64,000 bases of DNA, from contig VXAY01006780.1 in the NCBI GenBank assembly GCA_013399855.1, positions 439,827 through 503,826 on the forward strand, written 5' to 3'. The notes beneath the pieces are model-generated. The model worked only from the letters and a program-made list of their open reading frames with translations, made no database searches and had not been told where the DNA came from. Of this stretch, positions 47,393 to 59,366 are shown piece by piece. The translations under genes and the position numbers were made by a program. Numbering within the stretch: position 1 is the first letter of the stretch; the number at the start of each line of letters is the position of its first letter. The stretch comes from Oxyruncus cristatus. Taxonomy: Eukaryota > Chordata > Aves > Passeriformes > Cotingidae.

Positions 47393-50060
47393 GCAGAATA
47401 AAACCCACATATTTTAGGTTATATTCTATTGCATTACAGCAAGATGCTACCAAATATTTAAAGATGTGTGAGTCTGCACAACAAGCAAATTAAAATGTAA
47501 ATACCCCCAGAAATTTCTCCTGCAGCAGCAGGACACTGGCCCACTCTCTGGGCTCCCCAGATACCTCTGCAGCATCACATCAACCCCAAACTGTCCGGTT
47601 CCTTTCCAAATGTGGATAAAAAAGCGCTTTCTGGAACATGTATCACAGTTCATTTTTCACTAGAGCTTTGCTTTTTCTAGGCCAGTTGCTTACACTAAAT
47701 ATTTTCCCTTTCTCATCTCTGCCTGTTTACCCATAGACCCAATTAGTCAGATCTCAATCAGCCGAGCTCCAGCCCCCAGGTTTAATGAGGGCTGCCTTCA
47801 AAGCTGCAATGGCTCAGACACAGACAGACGGTCTGTTCGCTCCTTAGGAGAGCTGCTCCAATGCTTTGTACCGCTCTTTGTTCTCTGTTGGGCTTTATTT
47901 GCCATCCAAAGGGTCCTGCTCCTTGTCCAAGGCATTGGAGTCTTGGCATTGGAGGGTCAGACCCTCCAGTGGCGTTCAGAGCGAGGGGAAGGTGGTTATT
48001 AGGTGGAGATTGTCCACGACAGGCACTTTTTCTACTTCCAAATACCCAGAGCACTCCCAGAGCTGCAGCTTCCCAGTGTGAGCCCTGGCTCTACAAGAGC
48101 CTGTGGTGAGCTCTGAGTGGCATCTTAGCTAGTGATGGAGATCTGTGGCACCTGAGGCCATATGGGCTTCTGCTGCAGGGACTGTGGGATGGCCCTGGCT
48201 GTGCAGGAGGTGACCAGGCTGACAAAAACAATTTTAAGGCACATGGTGTTCCCCTTCTGCAGCTCTGCATCCCTGGCTGGAGGTTGGAGCAGAGCTGCAG
48301 TTTCTGGGCCCAGCCATGCCTATCTCTGCTCCAGTTCCTGGGCCCAGCCATGCCTGGATTGTCTCGGGCTCCTGAGTAAGGTCATTTGGTTTAGGCCCAG
48401 TGTAAAACCCTTAATGTAATATTGAGATGGATAATCTGCCCAGCTCGAGGGATTATCTCCATTAACTGCCTCTGCCCCTGCAGCAAAGGGGATGCCTGAT
48501 CAACCATTGCTGGTGAGATCTCTGCATCAGCATGGAAAGGGCTGTACCTCTTGTCCTGTTCCTTACTGACCTCTTAGTTTATTTTACCATCACTGTCAGT
48601 CACCTACACCTGGGCTGGTGCCACATCCCAGCCCCAAGGGTGCAGCTGGCACTGCTGCGGTGCCACCAGTGTGCACTGGCTGCCTTCCTGGGCACATCAC
48701 CTCCTGCCCAAAGCACACCCTTTCCTCTCCCTGTGCGTCATTTGTGGTGCTTTGGCTCATGGCTCAGTCCACGTTTCCATGTTGTATTTAATTTTGTCTT
48801 GACTTTTAAGGGCCAACACAACCCTGATTATTTCTGGCAGCAGAGCGAGTGTAAGAGCTGAATGTTTGACAAGTGCAGCAGTTTCGGTGCAGACACATCC
48901 GTGCTCTGTACAGAGACACTTTTCCACATTTAACAGAACTTCTTTTAAATATTTGTAATGGAACCAATGAAACTCAAGTGCGAATAATAATAATTAGGCT
49001 GGAAAAAAATCATAGCCCTGTGGCAGAGATAAATTTACCTGTCTTGAACGAGACTTGAAAAGCAAGATTTATCAGAGTGATATTTTCTGTCTGTGCAGTT
49101 CTCTGTTGGCAGTGTTTGAAATCCTGGGTGAAATTTCGTGTGTAGCAGTTTCATTTCACGTATGTCAGCCTGGGTTCCTCCCTGAAGCTGCTTGTATGCA
49201 GGGTTTCCCCTTTCCCCTTGTTTTCTTATCTAAGGTCTGTCATGGGGATAACCTGTCCTGTTTTAAATAGTTTTCATAATTAAATTTAAACTCAGTCAAA
49301 ATTTCACCATCAAATACACCGTTCCCTTCAAAACAGTGGTGGCCACTGGCTGGAACCACAGATACTATTTTGAAACTTTAGAGATAGAAAATGTTCCAGG
49401 TCCAGAAAATCCATGGGAAACCTTAGAAGTTATTTGTCTGAGAAATTAGTCATCAGCCGAAAACGACAATATTTACAGTATCTCTCTAGTTTCATTTCAC
49501 AGCTTCAGTGTAAATCCTTACTTCCACATAAATTTATTATTTACCTTTGTCACTGGAGACCTTGTCTGGTGTTATTTATCATATATATTGTGTGTGATTA
49601 TATTTCAACTTCAAATTATTACTGGCAGACATGACTATTTCTTGGCATCTCTCTTTATTACACCTTGTGCTCAGCAATTCATTTTGCCTGATCGAGTCAG
49701 GGTGTCAGACGGGCAGGTTCCATGATTTATTGCTGTGCTTCCATACTTTTTGTTTCGAGCATCCACCTGTTCCCCAGCTGTTATTTTAGCACGTGTCTTA
49801 CTTTCTGAAGGTTTTAGCTGTGCTGTAAAAGCTCTAATGCAATTCAACTCCGTAATCCCAGGCGATTATGTGGTGCACTGTAATCATTACTGGTAATCTT
49901 CTTGCTCTTCTCTTATGTTCTGGATGTGTGTGTAACCTCCAGCAAATGTTTCTTTCTCTACTTAGTTGGAACATCAAAGAAAGCTCTAATGTAAGTACAG
50001 GTAGCTCAGAGGTCAAAACAATCAGTACTTAAGTGGATAGTAAACAGCGAGCAATGGCAT
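47393..50060. other. Intron stretch without gene or CR1
   Basis: Unique sequence. AATAATAATAATTAGG occurs near 48984 and GTGTGATTATATTTC near 49590. Frames up to 109 codons show no domain. Confidence 0.5.
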
Positions 50061-50061
50061 T

Positions 50062-50212
50062 ATAGAATCACAGGATGGTTTGGGTTGGGAGGGACCTTAA
50101 AGCTCATCTTTTTCCACCCCCTGCCATGGGCAGAAACACCTTCCACTATCCCAGGTTGCTCCAAGCCCCATCCAACCTGGCCTTGGACACTTCCAGGGAT
50201 GGGGCAGTCACA
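50062..50212 (-). mobile_element. CR1 LINE 3' end, antisense
   Basis: TATAGAATCACAGGATGG, CCATGGGCAGAAACACC and CACTTCCAGGGATGGGGC. Confidence 0.9.
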
Positions 50213-50769
50213 GAATTATGTCCATCATGGGAGGATGACGTTATACAGAGCACTGATGCCTGTAGAGGGTTAACAGCAGCTGTTTAAAGACATGTTGACA
50301 GTTACAAGCACGATAAGATACATTTATTTAACTACATCGACTTAATTTGGGGTATAATTTTAAAACTGGACTGTATATTTAGTTGTTCATTCTTATCCGA
50401 CCTGTGATATGGTCAAGGAAATTCTTCTATAAGAGGAAGGGTATTTTTCCCCTCTCAAAGTGTTTCATAATTCTGATTACATATTTCATATACAGCCAAA
50501 CCCTGCCTAATTTGTGCCTTCAGTGAAAACATTGCATCACACTAATGGCACATGTCAGGTTTTCTGCCATATCTGATCAAAGAGCTGATTTAGTTTTCTC
50601 CAGGGGCTTTCTGTTATTTGTCCATACAATGTTGTGGTGGGGTGTATTCAGGACAGGGGGATGACTTTATGCAACAAAAGAATCTTTTGCAATGAGGATT
50701 CATGAACATTCCAAGTTTCAGCAGCTGTAATGATTTTGGTATTTGGGTTACATGAGTGCCTGGAGAATG

Positions 50770-50835
50770 AAAGGATTGGAACAAGATGATCTTTAAGTTC
50801 CCTTCCAATTCCTTCCTTCATTCTATCTGTGATTT
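50770..50835 (+). mobile_element. CR1 LINE terminal fragment
   Basis: AACAAGATGATCTTTAAG, TTCCCTTCCAATTCC, then ATTCTATCTGTGATTT. Confidence 0.7.
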
Positions 50836-51117
50836 ATGTAAATTGTCACGACTTCAGAACAGTGATGTTAATTATTTTCAACCACACAGTCTTTAAACAA
50901 ACGAAGAGAGGTTTCCCAGAAGGATTTGTGTCCTGTTGTGCAGTAGTGGGGCTGCAGCAGTGCCTGGCCAGGCAGGGGCTGCTCTATCTTTGAGGGCTCA
51001 TTTTTTTTGGGATCCTGCCCTGGACATGGGGTTGGTGGAGAGAGATACGAGCTGAGCTGAGCCTAAGCCCTTCTCAGTTAACCTTGATGCAGCTATAGTG
51101 GCTTCACTAACATTTGG

Positions 51118-51152
51118 GAAATGGGCTCAAATGCAAATTTTGAGCCCATTTC
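51118..51152. repeat. Perfect hairpin: 14-bp arms, 7-base loop containing a POU octamer
   Basis: GAAATGGGCTCAAA (51118-51131) is the exact reverse complement of TTTGAGCCCATTTC (51139-51152). The loop is TGCAAAT; with the preceding A it reads ATGCAAAT, the POU/octamer consensus. Not within CR1. Confidence 0.92.
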
Positions 51153-51349
51153 TGCTCAAAATTTACACATAAAAAATTACATTTTCCACCTGGCAGTAAA
51201 TGTGATCGGGTCCCTTTTTGTGTGTCACAGAGTATTTTGGGTTTAACAAAGGTGTTTCCTGCAGAAGTTGGGTGAAGTTCCATCGTTCTTTTCAGATGTT
51301 TTCTTTAGAGTTGTTACTATCGCCAGGTTTTACTTCTACAGCGAGTGTG

Positions 51350-51500
51350 AAAAGGAATTCCCGGGAAGGCCGGCGCGGGAGGGTGAGCGGGGTGAGCGCT
51401 GCCCTGCTGGGGTGGATTTTGGGGGAAAACAGGGATAAACGGCATCTGGCACCGCCTGAGGATCTGAGCCACCGAGGCTGCTCTCGGAAGAGTCAGAGCT
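51350..51500. other. CpG-rich patch in intron
   Basis: About ten CpGs including CCGGCGCGGG and GAGCGCTGC. Unique sequence just downstream of the octamer hairpin. Confidence 0.5.
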
Positions 51501-51914
51501 CCCTCTGCTTGCAGGCAATTAGGGATGGCGTTAATTACATTCGTATTAGCATGCAAAGGCGTTCCCGGTGGAATATGTTTAGATCTGTATCTCTTTTAAA
51601 GACAGAAATTCTGAAGAATAGCGACAACAGGGAGAAACCAGGATGCACGTGGTAGTTGGAAGGGGATGTAAGCATGAAGGCTTCCAATATATATTAAGAT
51701 TTCCAGTAAATTTAAAAAAAAATAGAGGACAGTCCCTTTCCTTATCTGTGATCTCTTCATGCCTCTCCTTATCTCTCAGTAACAGAAATTATATTACTGA
51801 AATAGTATTTATTATTTTATATGTATGTGTAAATATAAATATATTTTAAAGTAGTAATACAGTAATGTGAATAATATTCTATAAATAAAATAGTAATGTA
51901 TTACTTTGATAAAT

Positions 51915-51946
51915 TTAAATTTGGCCCCCAGGTGGGCCAAATTTAA
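51915..51946. repeat. Perfect hairpin: 13-bp arms, 6-base loop
   Basis: TTAAATTTGGCCC (51915-51927), loop CCAGGT, then GGGCCAAATTTAA (51934-51946). It lies at the edge of an AT-rich block at 51690-51910. Confidence 0.92.
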
Positions 51947-52639
51947 TTCTGATTTAATTCATGACTTTGGTGATAGGATGCTTAATACCAGCTCAGGGAA
52001 CTGCCCAAAATTGCCTTAGTTGGGGATTTTTTCTTTGTCTCAAAGGAGAAGAGAAAAATATCATGTGGAAACAATCTTGTTGTACCAGATTGGAACTGAC
52101 TCGTGTATTAAACTTATAAGAGGAGCCGTTTTGGGGCTTTAATTTCACAAAGCCGGTGCGGCCGCAGTGCTGTCACTTTGTGTTGGGTGCAGGGACTGGA
52201 TTGCTATTCCAGTAAATCGGAAGTAATTGAGCAGGGATTATCCCTGGCCGTGGAAACACAGCCATTCCCTTTGTTAAACCAGCCCTACAAAGGCTTTTTT
52301 TGTGAATCAGCATGAAGTTTGTTCCAAGGGCTGGGCCTGGGATCCACAGCCTCTGCTCAAGCCACGGATTCGGTGTGTGCATGCAAAGGCCAGTCCTTAA
52401 AAATAGGGTCCCTAGGGGAGCTTAGATGGACAGAAGGATCTGTACATTCTCCAGCGCTGGGAAGTCCTATTTTCCAGTGCTATGAGAGGCCTGTGTTATG
52501 GATGAGAACAGCCCAGAGCAGGGGGTTCCTCTTGACTGGAAACAGCTGAACTCAACATGTTCTGAGAGGGTGGGTGGCAAACATGGTGCAGGGAGGAATC
52601 CTGCTTTAGTTACTCCTTTCTTCCTGAGGTTGGGCAGAG

Positions 52640-53393
52640 GAGAATTGTCTGAAGTTCAGCCAAAGCAAATGCAGAGTCCTGCACCTGGGGAGGAACAACC
52701 AGCACGTGCTGGCTGTGACCTGCTGGAGCAGCTCTGCAGAGAAGGACCTGGGGGAGGTGGTGGACAGCAAACTGTCCCTGAGCCCGCAGTTGATCCTGGG
52801 GGCCAAGAAGACCAGTGGAATCCTGTAGTGCACCAGGAAGAGCATTGGCAGGTCAGGGAGGGGATCCTGCCCCTCTGCTCAGCCCTGTGAGGCACATCTG
52901 GAGTGCTGTGTCCAGCTCTGGGCTCCTCAGGACAGGGGGGACATGGAGCTCCTGGAGTGGATCCAGAGGAGGCTGTAGAGATGATGAAGGGACTGGAGCA
53001 TCTCCCTTATGAGGAAAGGCTGAGGGAGCTGGGGCTGTTCAGCCTCAAGAGGAGACACTGAGAGGGGACCTCATCCATGTCTGTCAGTGTCTGCAGGGAG
53101 AGGTCAGAGGATGGGCCAGGCTCTGCTCAGGGGTGCCCAGCAATGGGACAAGAGGAACTGATGTCCAGGAAGTTCCACCTGAACATGGGGAAGAGCTTCT
53201 TTGCTGTGCAGTGACTGAGCACTGAACAGGCTGTCCAGAGAGGGTGTGGAGTCTCCTCACTGGAGATATTCCAGAACTTTCTGGACACAATGCTGTGCCA
53301 TGTGCTCTGGTATGATCCTCCTGGAGCAGGGAGGTGGGACCAGGTGACCCACTGTGGTCCCTTCCAGCCTCATCCATCCTTGGGATTCTGAAG
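52640..53393 (+). mobile_element. CR1 LINE, longest copy: ORF2 C-terminus plus 3' end (~750 bp)
   Basis: In order: GTCCTGCACCTGGGGAGG, GACCTGCTGGAGCAGC, CATCTCCCTTATGAGGAAAG, GAGGAACTGATGTCCAGG and GTGGTCCCTTCCAGCC. These match the classical avian CR1 C-terminal coding segment and 3' UTR. Frameshifts and stops break the coding frame, so only short pieces of ORF2 remain readable. The terminal octamers are degraded to TTGGGATTCTG. Confidence 0.92.
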
Positions 53394-53659
53394 AGAGATC
53401 AGTAAATGTGTTCTTGCTTTGCAGAAACTCATCAAAGTTGAATTTTGAAAGGCTTTTCTGGGGATGTGTGGCAGCTGCAGGAAGTTCCCGAAGGAGCTGC
53501 ACCTGTGAGCACAACAAGCAGCCACTCACTATTCTGGGAGAGATGACATCAAATCTGTGTAATTATATCATTCTGTACTTCCCCATGCTAGGACTGTTTG
53601 GGGGTGGCAGCATCTCCAAAGGTGTAGTTCTGTAGAACATGAGTAGTTCACAGTGAGAA

Positions 53660-53809
53660 AAAACATGTTATTGTTATTACAAAAAACCCAAATACAACAA
53701 AGAACACAAACACACAAAAAAGCCCCAGCAAAAATCAACAGAGAAACAAACAAACAATATCAAACCAACTAAATGAAAAATAAAGGGGGAGAGAGAGAGA
53801 GAAAAAAAG
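53660..53809. repeat. A-rich low-complexity tract ending in (GA)n
   Basis: AAACCCAAATACAACAAAG-type sequence, then GGGGGAGAGAGAGAGAGA at 53785-53802. Confidence 0.8.
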
Positions 53810-53965
53810 GATTCCTGGTGTTTTGTCAGGGGGAGGGGGATACAGCCCCCTTCTGCTCCCTGCCATGGATTCTGCCTCCCCATGGCTTCTCTCCTAGAGG
53901 GGACCATGGCTCTGCCATGGGATGGACCGTGTTAATTTAAATTAGGATCAGCTGAATCCTTATTG

Positions 53966-53980
53966 CACAGTATTACTGTG
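53966..53980. repeat. Inverted repeat, 7-bp arms around one base
   Basis: CACAGTA, T, TACTGTG in unique sequence. Confidence 0.75.
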
Positions 53981-55015
53981 TTCTGAGAAGTCTCTCAAAC
54001 AGCACATGGTACATCATTTAGAGGATACTGTGGGGAATTGGGAAGCAAAATTGGATTGAACTGTAGGTGAACTGTTATCTCGGGGGTGGATCTCTTGGGC
54101 CTGTGGCAGTTTGGGAGGCAAAGGGCTCCATGTGCAGCAAGGAAAGGAGCTGCAGTGAGTGAATGAAATATTACTTGTACAGGGAAATTCCAGGTAAATT
54201 CCTATTTTCAGGCTTAAGAAATAAACACCGTTGAATTCAATGTATCCTTGATTTTCAAAAGACACAGTAAGACTGTAAAATAGGGATGTGGGGTTCTGTG
54301 CGATGTGTGTGACCTGAATAGGTATTTCCTGGGACAGCTGAGCCCAGCAGGCACTGGCACTGAGCTGAAGGGCAATGCCGGGAAGTGCTGGGAGCCAGCG
54401 CTTCCCTTTCCCATTGGAATTCAGGTCAGGACTCAGCAAAATAACAGGAATGAGGCATGGTCCAGCACTGCCAAGCCCCACTTGGCGGGAGAGCTGCTCC
54501 CCGCTGGCAAAGGAGGAGAGGGACTGTCTTCAGCTCACTCCAAAATGTGCAGTGCAATTTATATTCATATTTATAATGGTTATCAAATGTCCAGTTTATA
54601 ACCAAATTTACCAAACCTCAGTGGAGTGGTCGGTTAATAATCAGGTTACAACTGCTCTGCACTGAGAGAGATTAAAATAGGTGAGACGTGGAGGGAAAGA
54701 AATTACCAGAAATACATGTCTTGCAGATGTTGTTGTCCATAAATATTTGAATATTCAGGTTAATATTCAGTTGTTGTGCAGCCAAGGTGAGCAAGGGCTG
54801 GAAGGGAATGCTCAGAGGAGCAGCAGCAGTACCTTAATGCCAATAAACTTCCAAAAAAGGACAAGCTTCCTAAATTGTTCCAGTTAAAAACAGGTACTTG
54901 CATCTGTAAAATAAATGAATTAAATTCCAATATTTGAGGTGAAATGATTCCTCTCCACTAATCCCCTGGATTTGCAGATGTCCCCCTGAGCAGCCCCACA
55001 TGTGCTGCTGTGCAG

Positions 55016-55133
55016 TTTCTCTGGGCAACCTGGACCAGTGCCTCACCTTCCTTGCAGGGAAGAATTTCTTTCTAATATCTAATTTAAACCTACTCTCTGC
55101 CAGTTTGAGTCACCCCTTCTTGTATCTGGCATT
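55016..55133 (-). mobile_element. CR1 LINE fragment, antisense, old
   Basis: TTTCTCTGGGCAACCTGG, TGCAGGGAAGAATTTC and ACCTACTCTCTGCCAG. Confidence 0.85.
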
Positions 55134-55907
55134 GTTTTTCCTACTCTTAATGGATGTAATTTTAATAAAATACAAGTTCGTGTGAGTAGCGATGTCTGCT
55201 GGTATTTGCTGCCCAAGCAAAAATTCCTGGGAAGCTTTAAAAAATGTCATCAGTGTGCATCCCTGAGCTTTCAGAGGAGAAAAAAAAATACCATTTTCAT
55301 GATAGTTTAATTGTTCACAAAGGGGTTGTCTGTGAAGAGGTAATTCAGCACCAGGGATGACGAACGTGGGCACCTCGTGCTGAGCACAGAGCAGCTCTTT
55401 GCCATGGTTACCCCGGGCCATGAATGAAGGGACAATTATTCTGAGAGGTACTGGAGATCCTGTTTCCTCTTCAGTCTCGCCATCCTTCAAATGTGCTTTC
55501 TCCCCATCTTTGTACAAACAAACAAAGGACCAATTAGGTGTATTTATCCAATTTGAGAGCTCATTGTCTGTAATTACAGAGCTCACTGATAGCCTGGGCG
55601 GGGTGGGAGGGGGTGTTGGTGACTGATGTGGTGTCCCAGGGGAAACCCGTGTGCTCCTGGCTCCAGGTCTGAGGGGAAGCTCTTCTGCTTTGATCCCGTG
55701 TGTTCTACCAGACCCAGGAGGACAGAGGGTCTGATCTGGTATCACAGTCTTTATTCTCTTTTTGGTCCGTTGGTTCTCCCAAAACTCTGGGTATTTCCAT
55801 GGTGGGGGAACCTTTGGAGGGTTTGGCTGAGAGAAGAATGGGTGAATTATGGCTGCTTGGGAGGAAAAACGTATGCACACCTTTATACACAGAAAAATAG
55901 GGACAGG

Positions 55908-56000
55908 AGTTAGTGGTGGGCTTGGCAGTGCTGGGGGAACAGTTGGACTCCGTGGTTTGAGAGAGTTTTTCCAATATACACAATTTTGTGATTCTGTATT
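55908..56000 (+). mobile_element. CR1 LINE terminal fragment
   Basis: GTGGGCTTGGCAGTGCTGG, CAGTTGGACTCCGTGGTTTG and ATTTTGTGATTCTGTATT, then a T9 run. Confidence 0.85.
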
Positions 56001-56183
56001 TTTTTTTTGAACACTTTCTCAAATTATTCTGAGGTTTCGAGACCCACAACACCAATTCTTGTATGTTTTCAGGTCTCCCTTTTTGTGTCCAGCTCTTCCA
56101 CATAGACTTACATTGTCTCCTGCTGGAACGAGTGGCATTTCTGTTCCTCACACCACCAGCTTGGTGATAACGGGCAGCCTGGT

Positions 56184-56264
56184 ACTTCTCCTCTCTTTTG
56201 TCTGTCTTTCCCTTCCTGTTCTCTCTCCCTCCCCATTCTCTCTCCCTTCCTCTTCCCATTCCCT
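56184..56264. repeat. Pyrimidine-rich (CT) tract
   Basis: TTCTCCTCTCTTTTG, CTTTCCCTTCC and TCTCTCCCTCCCC with few purines, about 80 bases. Confidence 0.85.
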
Positions 56265-58279
56265 GTACCATTAAAATCTGCAGCCACCTGCCTGGTGCTC
56301 CTGGTGGAGAGCAGTCTCCCAGCTCCTGGGTGCTCCTGGCTGTGATGACAGAGGTTCGTAGGATTCAATAATCCATAAAAGCTCTCCTGGGTGACCTACG
56401 AATTTGTTATCATTGAAGGTAGAACCTTCATTTTGGGCAAAGGCTTCAAAGAATTTAACCTCCTCTTGTCTTGCACCCTCATTTAGTAGACATGGCTTTG
56501 ATCAGGGTCACTACACATACGGAAATAAAAAGAGCTTTTTCCCCTGAAAAAGAAAAAAAAAATAATTGTATGGAGCAGGTTAGTGGCAGGATTTCAAAGG
56601 AGCTGCTCTCTTTGGTGAACTTTCTCAATTGTCCTGAGCACGTTATAGTCAACCAACAGAGAAAAGGAAGATGAATTTGTCAAGCAGGTATGAATTATTG
56701 GGTTCTGTGTTCTCTTCAGTCACCAGGAGCTCGATGGTTAATGCTCTAATTAAGTGTTGTTCTTATCCTTTGATTTTTCCCAAGTGCCCAGGCCATTTCT
56801 GTTACAAAATACTTTGAGGCAGAACCAAGTGAAATGTTAGAATGGGTGGTGACTTTTGCTTGGCTTTTATCTTTTAGAAGTTTTGTTTTAATATTTAACA
56901 CTATTTTAATATTTAATATAACCAGAGTTTTTATATCAGCTTGTTGTGCTGGCCCCTCTGGTGTGCTGCTAAGGAGCTGCCCAGCTAATGGCATCATTAA
57001 AATGCTTGATATGTTGTTGTTGTTTGGCTGGTTGCTGATGGACCTGTCTGTGAGCAGAGCCAGGTGGACACAACCAGGTGTATGAAGCTCCTGCTTCCCA
57101 AAGTTCTGTCCTCAGCCATTCTTTGTGAAGTTTGGCCTTTTGACAAGAGGTGTTCAGCTGTTGTAGTAAACAAAGATGGGGATATTCTGTTCTTTTTTAT
57201 CAAAGGCACTGGATGTGACTGCATCAGTGCTCACTCCAGCTGAATTGGAGTGGCTGAGCACATTCTGCTATTTACAGTGACAGAGCACAACTTTGGGAAA
57301 AATGGGATATCAAAGGCTTCAGACTTGCTATCATTGTATAGAAGATACATTTCTCACCCATGCCAGGCCATCATGGATCTTTCCCAGCCTTTGTCAGCAG
57401 TGTTACTTTGCCCCATTAATTTAGAGCTGGTGGGATTCGTGCTATTGGTCCTCATGCTGCTCCAGCCTGGAATTAGCAAAGCCATGATCCACTTAAATAT
57501 CATTTACTATGAGAAACTCCAGGACTCATCTCCATCTGACATTCCCAGGCTTAACTAATTCCAAACAGCTTAAGCCTACATTTTGTTACCCAGATATGGA
57601 AAATAGAACCAATTTCAAGTAGTTTAAGCATCTATTTTAATTCCCCAGGTGTGGAAAAGAGAAAAAACTACAAACAGCTGTTATTTAAAATGCAATTGAA
57701 AATAAAGATGAAAGAATAATAATAGTGTTCACCCTTTGTAGGGATTATGTGCATAGTAGCAAAATAAATTTCCATTTTTAGAGAGTTTGCTCTTATTTTC
57801 TGACCCAATATTATTGAGTTTTGGGGGAATTATACAGACATGTCTTGGGATAACATAGCCATGCACAATGAACAGGCAAGTACATAGGAGAGCATATAGA
57901 AACACACACACATATGTGAATATATATAAGATGCAGGTTTTAAAAGGACATATAATCTGAGCCTGTTTAAGCACAGAGGAGTGTTTTCCATCATACCTGT
58001 GTGCATCTTGTCTCTAGGGAAGATGCAGCAGAGACTGCCCTGGGCCGAGGCTGATCCAGCCCAGACGCTGCAGGTGGAGCTCAGCCAGGGCTGGGTTTAT
58101 TTTCTAGACAGCAGTAACTGGGTTCTCTGTGAAAATCACAATTATTAATGGCTCTCCTACATCAACACCAGATACAGACCAATAGTGGCTCCTCCCCAGG
58201 GTTTCTCACTCCAGACTCCCTTTGCTTCTCCTCTCCCAAATATGAAATGATTTTCCTTCTTGACTTGTAACAAGCCATT

Positions 58280-58640
58280 CTTAAATCTCCCTTCTAGTCA
58301 ATTAAATTCATTAATTAAAAGCAGATAAAGATCAGTGAGTAAAAGCTGAGCTAATATACGCTTAATGTATTGTTGTATCATGCTTTGTCAAACATACCAG
58401 TAATTGCTCATTTAATTTATTCAGCATTACTGATTTAAATATCTTTCTGGACATTTTGGAGTCAGTTGTCATTTCTTTAATGTCTGCTGATTGCATATCA
58501 AAATGTCACTTTATTATGTACAATATATTATCTATGACTTGGGTTTCCTTAAACCCTCTAATTGCTCAGACAGTGCTCACAGAAATACAGTCCTGATCAG
58601 AGAATTACTTCAATCTTAATATGAAAAGGCAGCTCCTCTT
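58280..58640. other. Repeat-free AT-rich block, candidate conserved non-coding element
   Basis: AAATTCATTAATTAAAAGC, GTAATTGCTCATTTAATTTA and CTGATTGCATATCAAAATG within a 3-kb CR1-free interval. Confidence 0.4.
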
Positions 58641-59087
58641 GCCTTGAGGTTTTATTTATATGTCACCTTAGCATAATTGCAATGTCATGGGGACTCTTCC
58701 CCTCTCAGCTACTTCACTTATCAAACTGCTGTTGGAGGCAGTCCCAGTCCTTCTGAGGTCAGGTTGGGAAGTCCTTTAGGTTTACTTCTGGCATGTCCTG
58801 TCAGGTCATCTGCTGCCCTGGCTCGTTGTTTGTGTGCAGAGGAACATGAATGACCATCCTGCGCCACAACCTGGGCATTGCCAACAGCTTCTGCATGCAA
58901 AGCAACTCACAGATCTCAAGGGTTATGTAGTTTTGACCATGGTAGGGAGAAATAAAAAGTTTTATGAGTAATTTGAATCCTCATGAAACCTGAAAGCAAA
59001 GAGAATTGAACTGAAAACCACTGCCCAATAATGATTTGAAAAGCTTTATTTATGTATATTAATTGGGGATATATTGTACTAGAAGAA

Positions 59088-59366
59088 TTATAGAATCCCA
59101 GACTGGGTTGGGTTGGAAGGACCTTGCAGCTCTCTTGTTCCGCCCTCTGCCATGGGCAGGGACACCTTCCACTATCCCAGGTTGCTCCAAGCCCTGTCCA
59201 ACCTGGCCTTGAACCCTTCTAGGGATGGGGCAGCCACAGCTTCTCTGGCCAACCTGTGCCAGGGCCTCACCACCCTCACAGGGAGAATTTTTTTTGTAAT
59301 ATCCCTTCTAACCCTGATCTCCATCAGTTTGAAGCCATTCCCCCTTGTCCTGTCACTCCAGGATCT
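59088..59366 (-). mobile_element. CR1 LINE 3' end, antisense
   Basis: TTATAGAATCCCAGACTGGG, CTGCCATGGGCAGGGACACC and CCCCCTTGTCCTGTCACTCC. Confidence 0.92.

Noticed and set aside
55705..56271. 188-codon minus-strand frame
   Set aside because: Its N-terminus is a purine tract translation (Arg/Glu/Gly-rich) and it crosses a CR1 tail.
56350..56410. TTCGTAGG/CCTACGAA inverted repeat resembling a tRNA arm
   Set aside because: 8-bp arms with a 33-base spacer; no A or B box pair and no cloverleaf could be built.
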